Source of the DNA: Porphyromonadaceae bacterium UBA7207
GTDB lineage: Bacteria > Bacteroidota > Bacteroidia > Bacteroidales > Muribaculaceae
NCBI GenBank assembly: GCA_002490635.1
Contig: DKUJ01000027.1
Span: 46,792 to 54,299, forward strand
Direction of reading: 5' to 3'
DNA length: 7,508 nt
Below, one piece after another: positions 1 to 7,357 of this stretch. The position numbers were made by a program, and so were the translations under genes. The notes below the pieces were generated by a model. It made no database searches, was not told the DNA's origin, and saw only the letters and a program-made list of their open reading frames with translations. How positions within the stretch are numbered: the stretch's first letter is position 1; every line of letters begins with the position of its first letter.

Positions 1-1603
1 TAACATCGACTACAAATCCGACGGTATCATCCCCATGAGCGAATTCCGCTACAATCCCGACATCAAAGTCGGCGATACAGTAGAGGTTTTCATCGAAAAC
101 CAGGAAGACCGCAAGGGACAGCTGATTCTGTCGCACAAAAAGGCACGTGCATCCCGTTCGTGGGAGCGCATCAACGCCGCACTTGAAAACAACGAAATCA
201 TCAAAGGCTTCATCAAATGCCGCACCAAAGGCGGCATGATTGTGGACGTGTTCGGCATCGAGGCATTCCTCCCCGGCAGCCAGATCGACGTGAAGCCCAT
301 CCGCGACTACGATGTGTTCGTTGGCAAGACCATGGAATTCAAGGTTGTGAAAATCAACGAAGAGTTCAAGAACGTGGTTGTATCGCACAAGGCACTCATC
401 GAAGCCGAACTGGAAGCCCAGAAGCGCGAAATCATCTCCAAGCTGGAGAAGGGTCAGGTACTCGAAGGCACTGTGAAGAACATCACCACCTACGGTGTGT
501 TCATCGACCTCGGCGGTGTCGACGGCCTTATCCACATCACCGACCTCTCCTGGGGCCGCGTGAAACACCCCAGCGAAGTTGTCGAGCTCGACCAGAAGCT
601 CAATGTCGTTATCCTGGACTTCGACAACGAGAAAAAACGTATCGCCCTCGGTCTCAAGCAGCTCCAGCCCCATCCCTGGGATGCCCTCGACCCCGACCTC
701 AAAGTCGGCGACAAGGTTAAAGGCCGCGTAGTGGTTATGGCCGACTACGGTGCATTCCTCGAAGTGGCTCCCGGCGTGGAAGGTCTTATCCACGTGAGCG
801 AGATGAGCTGGAGCCAGCACCTGCGCTCCGCTCAGGATTTCCTCAAGGAAGGCGACGAAATCGAAGCCGTTGTGCTCACCCTCGACCGCAACGACCGCAA
901 GATGAGCCTCGGCATCAAGCAGCTCAAGGCCGATCCCTGGGAGAACATCGAAACCAAATATCCCATCGGCAGCCGCCACACCGCCAAGGTGCGCAACTTC
1001 ACCAACTTCGGTGTGTTCGTGGAAATCGAAGAAGGCGTGGACGGTCTTATCCACATCTCCGACCTTTCCTGGACAAAGAAAATCAAACACCCCAGCGAAT
1101 TCACCCAGATCGGTGCCGACATCGAAGTGGAAGTTCTCCAGATCGACAAGGACAACCGCCGTCTCTCCCTTGGCCACAAGCAGCTCGAGGAAAATCCCTG
1201 GGACGTGTTCGAAACCATTTTCACTGTAGGTTCCGTGCATGAAGGCACCATCGTGGAAATGCTCGACAAGGGCGCCGTTGTAGCTCTCCCCTACGGTGTG
1301 GAAGGCTTCGCTACTCCCAAGCACCTCACCAAGGAAGATGGCTCCGCAGCCAAGGTGGACGAGAAACTCAACTTCAAGGTTATCGAGTTCAACAAGGACA
1401 GCAAGCGCATCATCCTCTCGCACAGCCGCACATTCGAGGACGACAGCCGTGCCGAACGCAGCACCGAACGCCGTCCCAAGCGTGCGGCAGCTCCCCGCAA
1501 GCAGGAAGAGGCTCCCGCAGCAGCCGGCACCACTCCTCTGGAACGCACCACTCTGGGCGATCTCGAGGCTCTGGCAGCCCTCAAGGAGAAACTCTCCAAA
1601 TAA
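1..1603 (+). CDS. rpsA: 30S ribosomal protein S1, 5'-truncated by the window edge
   Basis: S1 binds single-stranded mRNA on the 30S subunit and helps load it for initiation. The frame is open from base 2 (base 1 ends the preceding codon), so the ATG at 35 is an internal methionine inside the first visible domain and not the start. The 533 visible residues (numbered from base 2) hold a partial S1 domain (1-47) and five full OB-fold S1 domains at about 66-131, 151-221, 236-308, 322-394 and 408-476. The typical core (YGVF/YGAF, then GLIHIxDLSW) is very clear in domains 3-5, and P-W linkers (HPW, DPW, NPW) separate domains 3 to 6. A charged Ala/Arg/Glu/Pro-rich tail (477-515) ends in the peptide TTLGDLEALAALKEKLSK. 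Bacteroidota S1 is about 600 residues in my recollection, so roughly 60-70 are missing to the left. The gene converges on ackA. Identification is secure. Confidence 0.98.
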   Translation, partial: NIDYKSDGIIPMSEFRYNPDIKVGDTVEVFIENQEDRKGQLILSHKKARASRSWERINAALENNEIIKGFIKCRTKGGMIVDVFGIEAFLPGSQIDVKPIRDYDVFVGKTMEFKVVKINEEFKNVVVSHKALIEAELEAQKREIISKLEKGQVLEGTVKNITTYGVFIDLGGVDGLIHITDLSWGRVKHPSEVVELDQKLNVVILDFDNEKKRIALGLKQLQPHPWDALDPDLKVGDKVKGRVVVMADYGAFLEVAPGVEGLIHVSEMSWSQHLRSAQDFLKEGDEIEAVVLTLDRNDRKMSLGIKQLKADPWENIETKYPIGSRHTAKVRNFTNFGVFVEIEEGVDGLIHISDLSWTKKIKHPSEFTQIGADIEVEVLQIDKDNRRLSLGHKQLEENPWDVFETIFTVGSVHEGTIVEMLDKGAVVALPYGVEGFATPKHLTKEDGSAAKVDEKLNFKVIEFNKDSKRIILSHSRTFEDDSRAERSTERRPKRAAAPRKQEEAPAAAGTTPLERTTLGDLEALAALKEKLSK

Positions 1604-1631
1604 TCCCGCACCACGCGGACATATCCGATAA

Positions 1632-1667
1632 AAGGAAGGCCGGCGCTCGATTGCGCCGGCCTTCCTT
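1632..1667. terminator. Bidirectional hairpin between convergent rpsA and ackA
   Basis: A perfect 15-bp inverted repeat (1632-1646 with 1653-1667) encloses a 6-base loop in the 95-base gap between the rpsA stop and the ackA stop. On the - strand the hairpin runs out into TTTTATC, giving a short U-tract for ackA transcripts. On the + strand the hairpin is followed by GCGTTATT, which is a poor U-tract, so termination or 3'-end protection of rpsA mRNA is less certain. Its position between convergent genes and its very GC-rich stem support a shared terminator. Confidence 0.8.
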
Positions 1668-1698
1668 GCGTTATTGCCGTAATGGTTGCGTGTCAGCC

Positions 1699-2907
1699 TC
1701 AGAGCGCGGCCACGATATCCTCGGTGTCGCGGGCGATGGTGAGTTCCTCGTCGGTGGGGATAACGCACACCTTCACTTTCGAGCCGGGGGTCGAAACGGT
1801 GGCCTCCACACCGCGTATTCCGGCGTTGAGGGCTGTGTCGATTTCCACGCCCATAAAGCCCAGGGTCGAGCACACATCGGCGCGGAGGCCGGTCTGGTTC
1901 TCGCCCACGCCGCCGGTGAAAGCAATCACGTCCACGCCGCCCATCTCGGCCGCGTAGGCTCCGATGTACTTTGTTATGCGCAGCATGTACATGTCCAGGG
2001 CCAGGCGTGCGCGTTCGTTGCCGGCGGCTATTGCGGCCTCGATTTCGCGCATGTCGTTGCTCACGCCGCTAACGCCAAGCACACCGCTTTCCTTGTTGAT
2101 TATGGCCTGCAGGCCATCGGCGGTGAGGTTGTGCTTTGTCATCAGGTAGGTGAGCGCACCGGGGTCGATGTCGCCCACACGGGTGCCCATCATCAGGCCT
2201 TCGGTTGGGGTGAGGCCCATGGAGGTGTCCACGCACTTCCCGTTCTCCACAGCGGCCATGGAGGCGCCGTTGCCGATGTGGCAGGTGATCACTTTTGTAT
2301 CCTTGGGGTCTACGCCGAGGAAGCGGCATACGCGCTCGCTCACATAGCGGTGACTGGTGCCGTGGAATCCGTAGCGGCGCACACCGTCCTCGGTGTAGTA
2401 GCTGTAGGGTATGGCGTACATGAACGCCTTGGCGGGCATCGTCTGGTGAAAGGCGGTGTCGAACACGCCCACCTGGGGCACGCCGGGCATGATGGCCTCG
2501 ATGGCTTCGATGCCTACCATGTTGGCGGGGTTGTGGAGGGGGGCGATGTCGTAGCACTCACGGATTTTCTCTTTCACGGCATCGTCGATGAGCACGCTGG
2601 CGCTGAACTTCTCGCCGCCGTGTACCACGCGGTGGCCTACGGCGTCGATTTCGTCGTAGGAGGCTATGCAGCCCACCTCGCTGTCGGTAAGGTTTGCAAG
2701 GATGGCCTCGATGGCCTGGCGGTGGTCGATGTGGCCCAGTTCGACTGTTTCCTTGCTGCCGTCGGTCTTCTTGTATTTGAGGAAGCCGCCGGGAAGCCCT
2801 ATTTTTTCCACTCCGCCTTCGGCGAGAACGTCGGCGCTTTCGCCGTGGGTGTCGAAGAGTTTATACTTCACCGAACTGCTGCCGCAGTTGAGCACGAGAA
2901 TTTTCAT
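1699..2907 (-). CDS. ackA: Acetate kinase
   Basis: It interconverts acetyl phosphate plus ADP with acetate plus ATP, the ATP-yielding last step of acetate fermentation in the cytoplasm. The 402-residue length is normal for the family. It opens with MKILVLNCGSSSVKYKLFD, the first acetate kinase signature, and carries the second signature, GFHGTSHRYVS, at about 180-190. By recalled comparison with Methanosarcina thermophila enzyme, expected active-site residues are present: N7, R93 (HRVVHGG), H125 (PLHNP), D150 (VFDTAFH), H182, R243 (MGTRVGD) and a Glu in TDEE at 385-388. The glycine-rich FTGGVGEN (330-337) belongs to the nucleotide-binding ASKHA fold. The ATG is separated from the pta stop by a single base, so the two are co-transcribed and probably translationally coupled. 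No Shine-Dalgarno is visible; the upstream bases lie in the end of pta and are A/T-rich. Confidence 0.98.
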   Translation of the reverse strand: MKILVLNCGSSSVKYKLFDTHGESADVLAEGGVEKIGLPGGFLKYKKTDGSKETVELGHIDHRQAIEAILANLTDSEVGCIASYDEIDAVGHRVVHGGEKFSASVLIDDAVKEKIRECYDIAPLHNPANMVGIEAIEAIMPGVPQVGVFDTAFHQTMPAKAFMYAIPYSYYTEDGVRRYGFHGTSHRYVSERVCRFLGVDPKDTKVITCHIGNGASMAAVENGKCVDTSMGLTPTEGLMMGTRVGDIDPGALTYLMTKHNLTADGLQAIINKESGVLGVSGVSNDMREIEAAIAAGNERARLALDMYMLRITKYIGAYAAEMGGVDVIAFTGGVGENQTGLRADVCSTLGFMGVEIDTALNAGIRGVEATVSTPGSKVKVCVIPTDEELTIARDTEDIVAAL

Positions 2908-2908
2908 A

Positions 2909-3922
2909 TCAGAGATTTTTGAGGCCTATGGCCTGGTTGCAGGTAATGATGATGGTCTTGTAGATGTCCTCGGGGAAGCAGCCTCGCGAGAGGTCGTTCA
3001 CAGGCGCCGCCAGACCCTGCAGAACCGGGCCTACGGCCTGCACGCCGCCGAGGCGCTGCACCAGCTTGTAGGCGATGTTGCCCACTTCCAGCGAGGGGAA
3101 CACCAGCACGTTTGCGCGTCCGCTGAGGGGGCTGTTGGGGGCTTTGCTGTTTGCCACGGCGGGCACGATGGCGGCGTCGGCCTGGAGTTCGCCGTCGAGG
3201 ATGAGTTCGGGGTCGAGTTCGCGGGCCAGTTCGGTGGCGCGGATAACCTTGTCCACGCTGTCGCTTTTCGCCGAGCCTTTGGTGGAGAACGACAGCAGCG
3301 CCACGCGGGGTGTGATGCCGGCGATGTCGCGTGCGGTGCGTGCGGCGGCCACGGCAATCTGGGCGAGCTCCTCGGCGGTGGGGTTGGGCACCACGGCGCA
3401 GTCGGCGAACACCAGCACGCCTTTGCTTCCGAAGGGCGAACCTTCAGGCAGCAGCATCACGAACGCGCCGGACACCACGCTGATGCCGGGAACGGTCTTG
3501 ATTACCTGGAAGGCGGCGCGGAGCACGTTGCCGGTGGTGTTCATGGCGCCTGCCACCTGGCCGTCGGCATCGCCGGCTTTCACCATAAGGCAGCCCAGAT
3601 AGAGGGGATTGGCAGTGGTAAGGCGCGCTTCTTCCATGCTTATGCCCTTGCTCTTGCGCAGTTCGTAGAAGAGGGGAGCGTAGCGTTCCACCACGGCTTC
3701 GTCGGTGGGGTCGACTATGGTGGCCTTGCTGATGTTCTCGAGCTTGAGCTCGCGGGCCATGGCGCGGATTTCGGTCTTGTCGCCGATGAGGATAATCTGT
3801 GCGAGGCCGTCGGCGATTATGCGGTCGGCGGCGGTGAGTGTGCGGGGCTCGAGGCCCTCGGGGAGCACTATGCGCTGGGGGTGTTTCCGCGCTTTATCGG
3901 TTAGTTTGTCAAAGAGATTCAT
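2909..3922 (-). CDS. pta: Phosphate acetyltransferase (short form)
   Basis: It converts acetyl-CoA plus phosphate to acetyl phosphate plus CoA, feeding acetate kinase encoded immediately downstream. The protein has 337 residues: the short class with only the PTA_PTB catalytic domain and none of the extra N-terminal domains of E. coli Pta. Visible family segments are RIVLPEG (17-23), AGAMNTTGNVLR (124-135), LSFSTKGSAKSDSV (210-223), ANSKAPNSPLSGRANVLVFP (257-276) and GPVLQGLAAPVNDLSRGC (298-315). S312, R313 and D319 correspond to the catalytic Ser309, Arg310 and Asp316 described for the Methanosarcina thermophila enzyme (alignment from memory). I chose the ATG at 3922. The frame extends to a TTG at 3946, but that TTG lies inside the predicted -7 promoter box and would precede transcription. 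It is the first gene of a pta-ackA operon. Confidence 0.97.
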   Translation of the reverse strand: MNLFDKLTDKARKHPQRIVLPEGLEPRTLTAADRIIADGLAQIILIGDKTEIRAMARELKLENISKATIVDPTDEAVVERYAPLFYELRKSKGISMEEARLTTANPLYLGCLMVKAGDADGQVAGAMNTTGNVLRAAFQVIKTVPGISVVSGAFVMLLPEGSPFGSKGVLVFADCAVVPNPTAEELAQIAVAAARTARDIAGITPRVALLSFSTKGSAKSDSVDKVIRATELARELDPELILDGELQADAAIVPAVANSKAPNSPLSGRANVLVFPSLEVGNIAYKLVQRLGGVQAVGPVLQGLAAPVNDLSRGCFPEDIYKTIIITCNQAIGLKNL

Positions 3923-3943
3923 AATGGATTGCTTAGGATTCTG

Positions 3944-3974
3944 CAAAGATAGTCAAAGACAGTGTCAAAAAAAA
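3944..3974 (-). promoter_or_regulatory. Bacteroidota-type promoter for pta-ackA
   Basis: Read on the - strand, TATCTTTG (3951-3944) matches the -7 consensus TAnnTTTG. Nineteen bases upstream (3974-3971) is TTTT, one mismatch from the -33 TTTG, and it is part of the T-run of the yebC terminator. Transcription would begin near 3937-3939, giving pta a leader of only about 15 bases before the ATG at 3922. The -7 match is good; the -33 is weak. Confidence 0.6.
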
Positions 3975-4015
3975 GCGGAACCGGCAGTGTGGTGTTCCCT
4001 GGTCTGCCGGTTCCG
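3967..4015 (-). terminator. Intrinsic terminator of the pheT-yebC unit
   Basis: On the - strand, a 12-bp perfect GC-rich stem (4015-4004 with 3987-3976) encloses a 16-base loop. After one intervening C comes a run of eight T (3974-3967). It starts 18 bases past the yebC stop codon. This is a textbook factor-independent terminator and the strongest in the window. Confidence 0.93.
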
Positions 4016-4032
4016 TGATATTGCGGGTGTTG

Positions 4033-4779
4033 TTATTCTTCCTCGTCGTCTTCCTCGCGCATGTTGTGGAAAACGTTCTGTACGTCTTCGTCGTCCTCGA
4101 GCTTCTCGAGGAGTTTGTTGAGGTTCTCGCGCTGCTCGGGGGTAACGTCCTTGAGATCGTTGGGAATGCGCACGAATTCGGAGCTTATTATCTCGAAGCT
4201 GTTGTCCTCGAGGTATTTCTGTATTGCGGAGTAGCTCTCGAATGCGCCGTAGAGCACAATTTCCTCGTTGCCTTCCTCGTCGGTGTCGTGGCCGAGATCG
4301 TCCACGCCGTAGTCGATGAGCTCCAGTTCGAGGTCGTCGAGTCCGATGCCTTCCTTGGGTTTGATCTTGAACACGCACTTGTGGTCGAACAGGAAAGTGA
4401 GCGAACCCTGTGTGCCCAGCGAGCCGCCGTGTTTGTTGAAGTAGGAGCGCACGTTGGCTACGGTGCGGGTATTGTTGTCGGTGGCCGCTTCCACGAAGAT
4501 GGCGATGCCGTAGGGGCCGTATCCTTCGTAGCTGATTTCCTTGTAGTCGCCGGAGTCTTTTTCGGTGGCTTTCTTTATGGCACGCTCAACGGTGTCCTTG
4601 GGCATGTTGGCAGCCTTGGCGTTCTGCATGAGCGCGCGGAGGCGCGGGTTGGTGTCGGGGTCGGGACCGCCGGCTTTTGCGGCGATGGTTATTTCCTTGC
4701 CTATACGGGTGAAGGTTCGCGACATGTTGCCCCAGCGTTTTAGCTTGCGGGCTTTGCGGTATTCAAATGCTCTTCCCAT
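4033..4779 (-). CDS. yebC: YebC/PmpR/TACO1 family protein
   Basis: This cytoplasmic family was long annotated as transcriptional regulators; more recent work on bacterial YebC and mitochondrial TACO1 points to helping ribosomes through difficult sequences such as proline runs. The 248-residue length is normal. The N-terminal MGRAFEYRKARKLKRW replaces the MAGHSKWxNIKHRK start of proteobacterial members and is the Bacteroidota form as I recall it. Family segments follow: FTRIGKEITIAAKAGGPDPD (23-42), NPRLRALMQNAKAANMP (44-60), YEGYGPYGIAIFVEAATDN (84-102) and NKHGGSLGTQGSLTFLF (114-130). The C-terminus is strongly acidic (EEDDEEE). It lies 52 bases after pheT with no -7 box in the gap, so it is probably transcribed from the pheT promoter. 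Linkage to a tRNA synthetase fits a translation role, but that is inference. Confidence 0.96.
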   Translation of the reverse strand: MGRAFEYRKARKLKRWGNMSRTFTRIGKEITIAAKAGGPDPDTNPRLRALMQNAKAANMPKDTVERAIKKATEKDSGDYKEISYEGYGPYGIAIFVEAATDNNTRTVANVRSYFNKHGGSLGTQGSLTFLFDHKCVFKIKPKEGIGLDDLELELIDYGVDDLGHDTDEEGNEEIVLYGAFESYSAIQKYLEDNSFEIISSEFVRIPNDLKDVTPEQRENLNKLLEKLEDDEDVQNVFHNMREEDDEEE

Positions 4780-4831
4780 GGGAATGTGTATATCTGTTTT
4801 GAATGATTTGGCTTTTGTCGGGGGTGGCGGT

Positions 4832-7309
4832 TTATCGGAGTTCGGCGCCGAAAGTACGTCGCAGCGTTTCGGTCACTTTCGACATAATCTTGTCGATGTG
4901 CTTGTCCTGGAGCGTCTTTTCGTCGTCCTGGATTTCGATGCTTATGGCATAGCTTTTCTTGCCGGCGGGGAGGTTCTTGCCCTCGTACACGTCGAACAGG
5001 CTCACGCTGTGTATCAGTTTGGAGTCGCAGCGTCGCACGGCGGTCTGGATCTGGGCCATGTCGGTGCCGGCGTCGAGCAGCAGCGAGAGGTCGCGGCGCA
5101 CGGCCTGGGTGCGGGGCAGGGGGCTGAACACCGTGCGGTGGCGCTGTGCCAGGCGTGCCACGGCGTCCCAGTCGAGTTCGGCGAAGAATACCGCGGCTTT
5201 TATGTCGGCCATGCGCAGGGTCTTGCGGCTTACTATGCCGATTGTTCCCAGCGGAGTAGCGCCCTTTGTGGTTGTTATCTCCATGGCGGCGTCGAAGATG
5301 TCGCCGTCGGCTTCGGTCTGGTTGAACACGGCGGCGATTCCTGCACGGCGCAGAATTGCCTCGACGGTGGCTTTCAGGTCGTAGAAGGTTGCTTCTTCGG
5401 TCGGGCGCAGCCAGTTGCCGGTGCGGGCGTTTCCGGTGAGCCACAGAGCCAGACGGGCGCCTTCGGTGTAGGGTGCCAGAGGTTGCTCCGCGGTGGGTTC
5501 TGTGCCGGCTTTTGCGCTGTACACGTTGCCGAATTCATAGAGGGCAAGGTCGGCGGCGCGGCGGTTGATGTTGTGTGCGAGAGTCTCGAGGCCGCCGTAG
5601 AGCAGTGTGCGGCGCATAACGTTCAGCTCCTGGCTGAGCGGATTCAGCAGTTCCACGCACCCCTCGGCAGGGTAAGTGGCGTTGTCGGTGTAGTAGGCCC
5701 GGGCGGTGAGCGAGTTGTTGAGAATTTCGCTGTATCCGGCGCCGCAGAGCTGCTCGGCGAGCAGGCGTCGGAAATCGTCGGCCGCATCGACAGCCGTCTT
5801 GAACGAGAGGCATGCGTGCAGTTCGTCGCTCATGGCTATGTTGTTGTAGCCGTAGATGCGCAGCACATCCTCGATGATGTCGCAGGGGCGCGTAACGTCC
5901 ACGCGGTAGGTGGGCACGTCGATGCCGAGATGTCCGTCGTTGTCGGTCACGTGGCATTCCAGCGATTCGAGGATGGTCCTCACGGTGTCGGCGGGAATCT
6001 CGCGTCCGATGAGTCGGGCGAAGTCGGAGAATTCCATCTCCACGTGGGCTGGATTCACCGCCACGGGATATATGTCGACGGGCTGGCCGCAGATTTTTCC
6101 TCCGGCGGTTTCCTTGATAAGCATTGCCGCCAGTTTGAGGGCGTACATGCAGCCGTTGGGGTCGACGCCGCGTTCGAAGCGGAACGAGGAATCGGTGGAA
6201 ATGCCGTGGCGGCGTGCCGTGCGTCGCACGCTGGTGGCGTTGAAGCAGGCGCTTTCGAGGAACACGCGGGTTGTGGCGTCGGTAACGCCCGAGTCGAGGC
6301 CTCCGAACACACCGGCCATGCAGCGGGCCTGTTCGGCGTCGCAGATCATCAGGTCGGCGGCATCGAGTGTGCGCTCCACACCGTCGAGGGTGGTGAACTT
6401 GGCGCCTTCGGTGGCACGGCGCACCACAACCTTGTCGGCGGCGAGAGTGTCGGCGTCGAAGGCGTGCAGGGGCTGCCCGAAAGCGTGCAGGATGAAGTTG
6501 GTGATGTCCACCACATTGTTCACCGGATGCATGCCGATGGTGCTGAGCTTGTCGCGCAGCCATTCGGGGCTGTCGCCCACGGTCACGCCCTCTATGGTGA
6601 GGCCGCAGTAGCGCACGCAGCCGGCGGTGTCGGCCACTTCCACACTCACGGCGCGTCCCTGTGGCTCGTCGACAGCAAAGCCGTCGACCGACGGGCGGTG
6701 CGCCTTCACGGCATTGGCATGGCAGCTCAGGTAGGCGGCCAGGTCGCGGGCCACGCCGTAGTGGCTGGCGGCGTCGATACGGTTGGGGGTGAGGTCTACC
6801 TCGATAATGAAGTCATCGTCGATTTTGTAGTATTCCGATGCTGGATGGCCTATGAGCGCGTCGGCTTCGGCGGGCAGCACTATGATTCCGTCGTGCGAGT
6901 TTCCAACGCCTATCTCGTCCTCGGCGCATATCATTCCCAGCGATTCCACGCCGCGGATTTTGGAGCGCTTGATTTTGAAGCTCTCGCCGTCGGGCGAATA
7001 CAGAGTGGTGCCCACGGTGGCCACCACAACGGTCTGCCCGGCGGCCACGTTCGGTGCGCCGCATACAATCTGTACAGGATTCTGCGGGTCGCCCAGGTCG
7101 ACGGTGGTTATGTGCAGGTGGTCGCTGTCGGGATGGATTTCGCAGGTGAGTACCTTGCCGATTACGATGCCGGCGAGGCCGCCACGGATGCTTTCCACAC
7201 GTTCTACCGAACCGGTCTCAAGGCCTATGGAAGTGAGGGCTTCGGCCAGGGCTTCGGCGCCGAGATCGGTGTCGAGATACTCGCGAAGCCATTTGTATGA
7301 TATATTCAT
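4832..7309 (-). CDS. pheT: Phenylalanyl-tRNA synthetase beta subunit
   Basis: This is the beta chain of the (alpha-beta)2 enzyme that charges tRNA-Phe. It binds tRNA and edits Tyr-tRNA-Phe, while the alpha chain (pheS) forms Phe-AMP. Its 825 residues carry the full bacterial layout: N-terminal helices (1-40), an EMAP-II-like tRNA-binding OB domain (45-155, with GKVLTCEIHPDSDHLHI), the B3/B4 editing domain (about 215-395, with GQPLHAFD and RRHGISTDSSFRFERG), the B5 domain (about 415-490, ending DIIEDVLRIYGYNNI), the catalytic-like core (about 495-715) and the FDX-ACB anticodon-binding domain (about 730-823, with PRTQAVRRDLSLL). The ATG at 7309 fits the usual MNISYKWL N-terminus. No Shine-Dalgarno is present. 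pheS is not adjacent: the tRNA gene lies upstream and yebC downstream, so the two subunits must be made from separate loci here. Confidence 0.98.
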   Translation of the reverse strand: MNISYKWLREYLDTDLGAEALAEALTSIGLETGSVERVESIRGGLAGIVIGKVLTCEIHPDSDHLHITTVDLGDPQNPVQIVCGAPNVAAGQTVVVATVGTTLYSPDGESFKIKRSKIRGVESLGMICAEDEIGVGNSHDGIIVLPAEADALIGHPASEYYKIDDDFIIEVDLTPNRIDAASHYGVARDLAAYLSCHANAVKAHRPSVDGFAVDEPQGRAVSVEVADTAGCVRYCGLTIEGVTVGDSPEWLRDKLSTIGMHPVNNVVDITNFILHAFGQPLHAFDADTLAADKVVVRRATEGAKFTTLDGVERTLDAADLMICDAEQARCMAGVFGGLDSGVTDATTRVFLESACFNATSVRRTARRHGISTDSSFRFERGVDPNGCMYALKLAAMLIKETAGGKICGQPVDIYPVAVNPAHVEMEFSDFARLIGREIPADTVRTILESLECHVTDNDGHLGIDVPTYRVDVTRPCDIIEDVLRIYGYNNIAMSDELHACLSFKTAVDAADDFRRLLAEQLCGAGYSEILNNSLTARAYYTDNATYPAEGCVELLNPLSQELNVMRRTLLYGGLETLAHNINRRAADLALYEFGNVYSAKAGTEPTAEQPLAPYTEGARLALWLTGNARTGNWLRPTEEATFYDLKATVEAILRRAGIAAVFNQTEADGDIFDAAMEITTTKGATPLGTIGIVSRKTLRMADIKAAVFFAELDWDAVARLAQRHRTVFSPLPRTQAVRRDLSLLLDAGTDMAQIQTAVRRCDSKLIHSVSLFDVYEGKNLPAGKKSYAISIEIQDDEKTLQDKHIDKIMSKVTETLRRTFGAELR

Positions 7310-7340
7310 TGTATACGGAGGTTTTTGAGTAGGGCGCCTG

Positions 7341-7357
7341 TGCGCTTACAAAGCGCA
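7341..7357. repeat. 17-base palindrome at the pheT transcription start
   Basis: A perfect 7-bp inverted repeat, TGCGCTT / AAGCGCA with a 3-base spacer, sits at the predicted pheT start site and overlaps the last two bases of its -7 box. It could be an operator half-site pair, or a small hairpin at the very 5' end of the pheT mRNA. No T-run follows, so it is not a terminator. Seven pairs could also arise by chance in GC-rich DNA. Confidence 0.5.

Noticed and set aside
35..37. ATG at 35 as the rpsA start
   Set aside because: The frame is open to the left edge, and the upstream residues NIDYKSDGIIP continue the first S1 domain, so this methionine is internal.
1651..3904. Two long + strand open frames (423 and 412 codons) antisense to ackA and pta
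   Set aside because: Same cause: they are codon-aligned shadows of genes that avoid the three codons. The first starts inside the terminator hairpin, and neither product has recognisable features.
3944..3946. TTG at 3946 as the pta start
   Set aside because: It falls within the predicted -7 promoter box; the ATG at 3922 gives a family-length protein beginning with MNLFDKL.
4015..4743. A 242-codon + strand open frame antisense to yebC, rich in hydrophobic residues and resembling a membrane protein
   Set aside because: The hydrophobic look is the complement of the acidic and charged YebC codons (GAG/GAC read as CTC/GTC). It ends exactly at a CTA codon of yebC.
4565..7300. A 911-codon open frame on the + strand, antisense to pheT
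   Set aside because: It is codon-aligned with pheT and open only because pheT lacks TTA, CTA and TCA codons. The translation is low-complexity (Gly/Ala/Val/His-rich) with no recognisable domain, and pheT itself is unambiguous.
7317..7321. GGAGG on the + strand resembling a Shine-Dalgarno site
   Set aside because: No open reading frame follows on the + strand, and genes in this phylum do not generally use Shine-Dalgarno sites. On the - strand it lies in the pheT leader as CCTCC, probably by chance.
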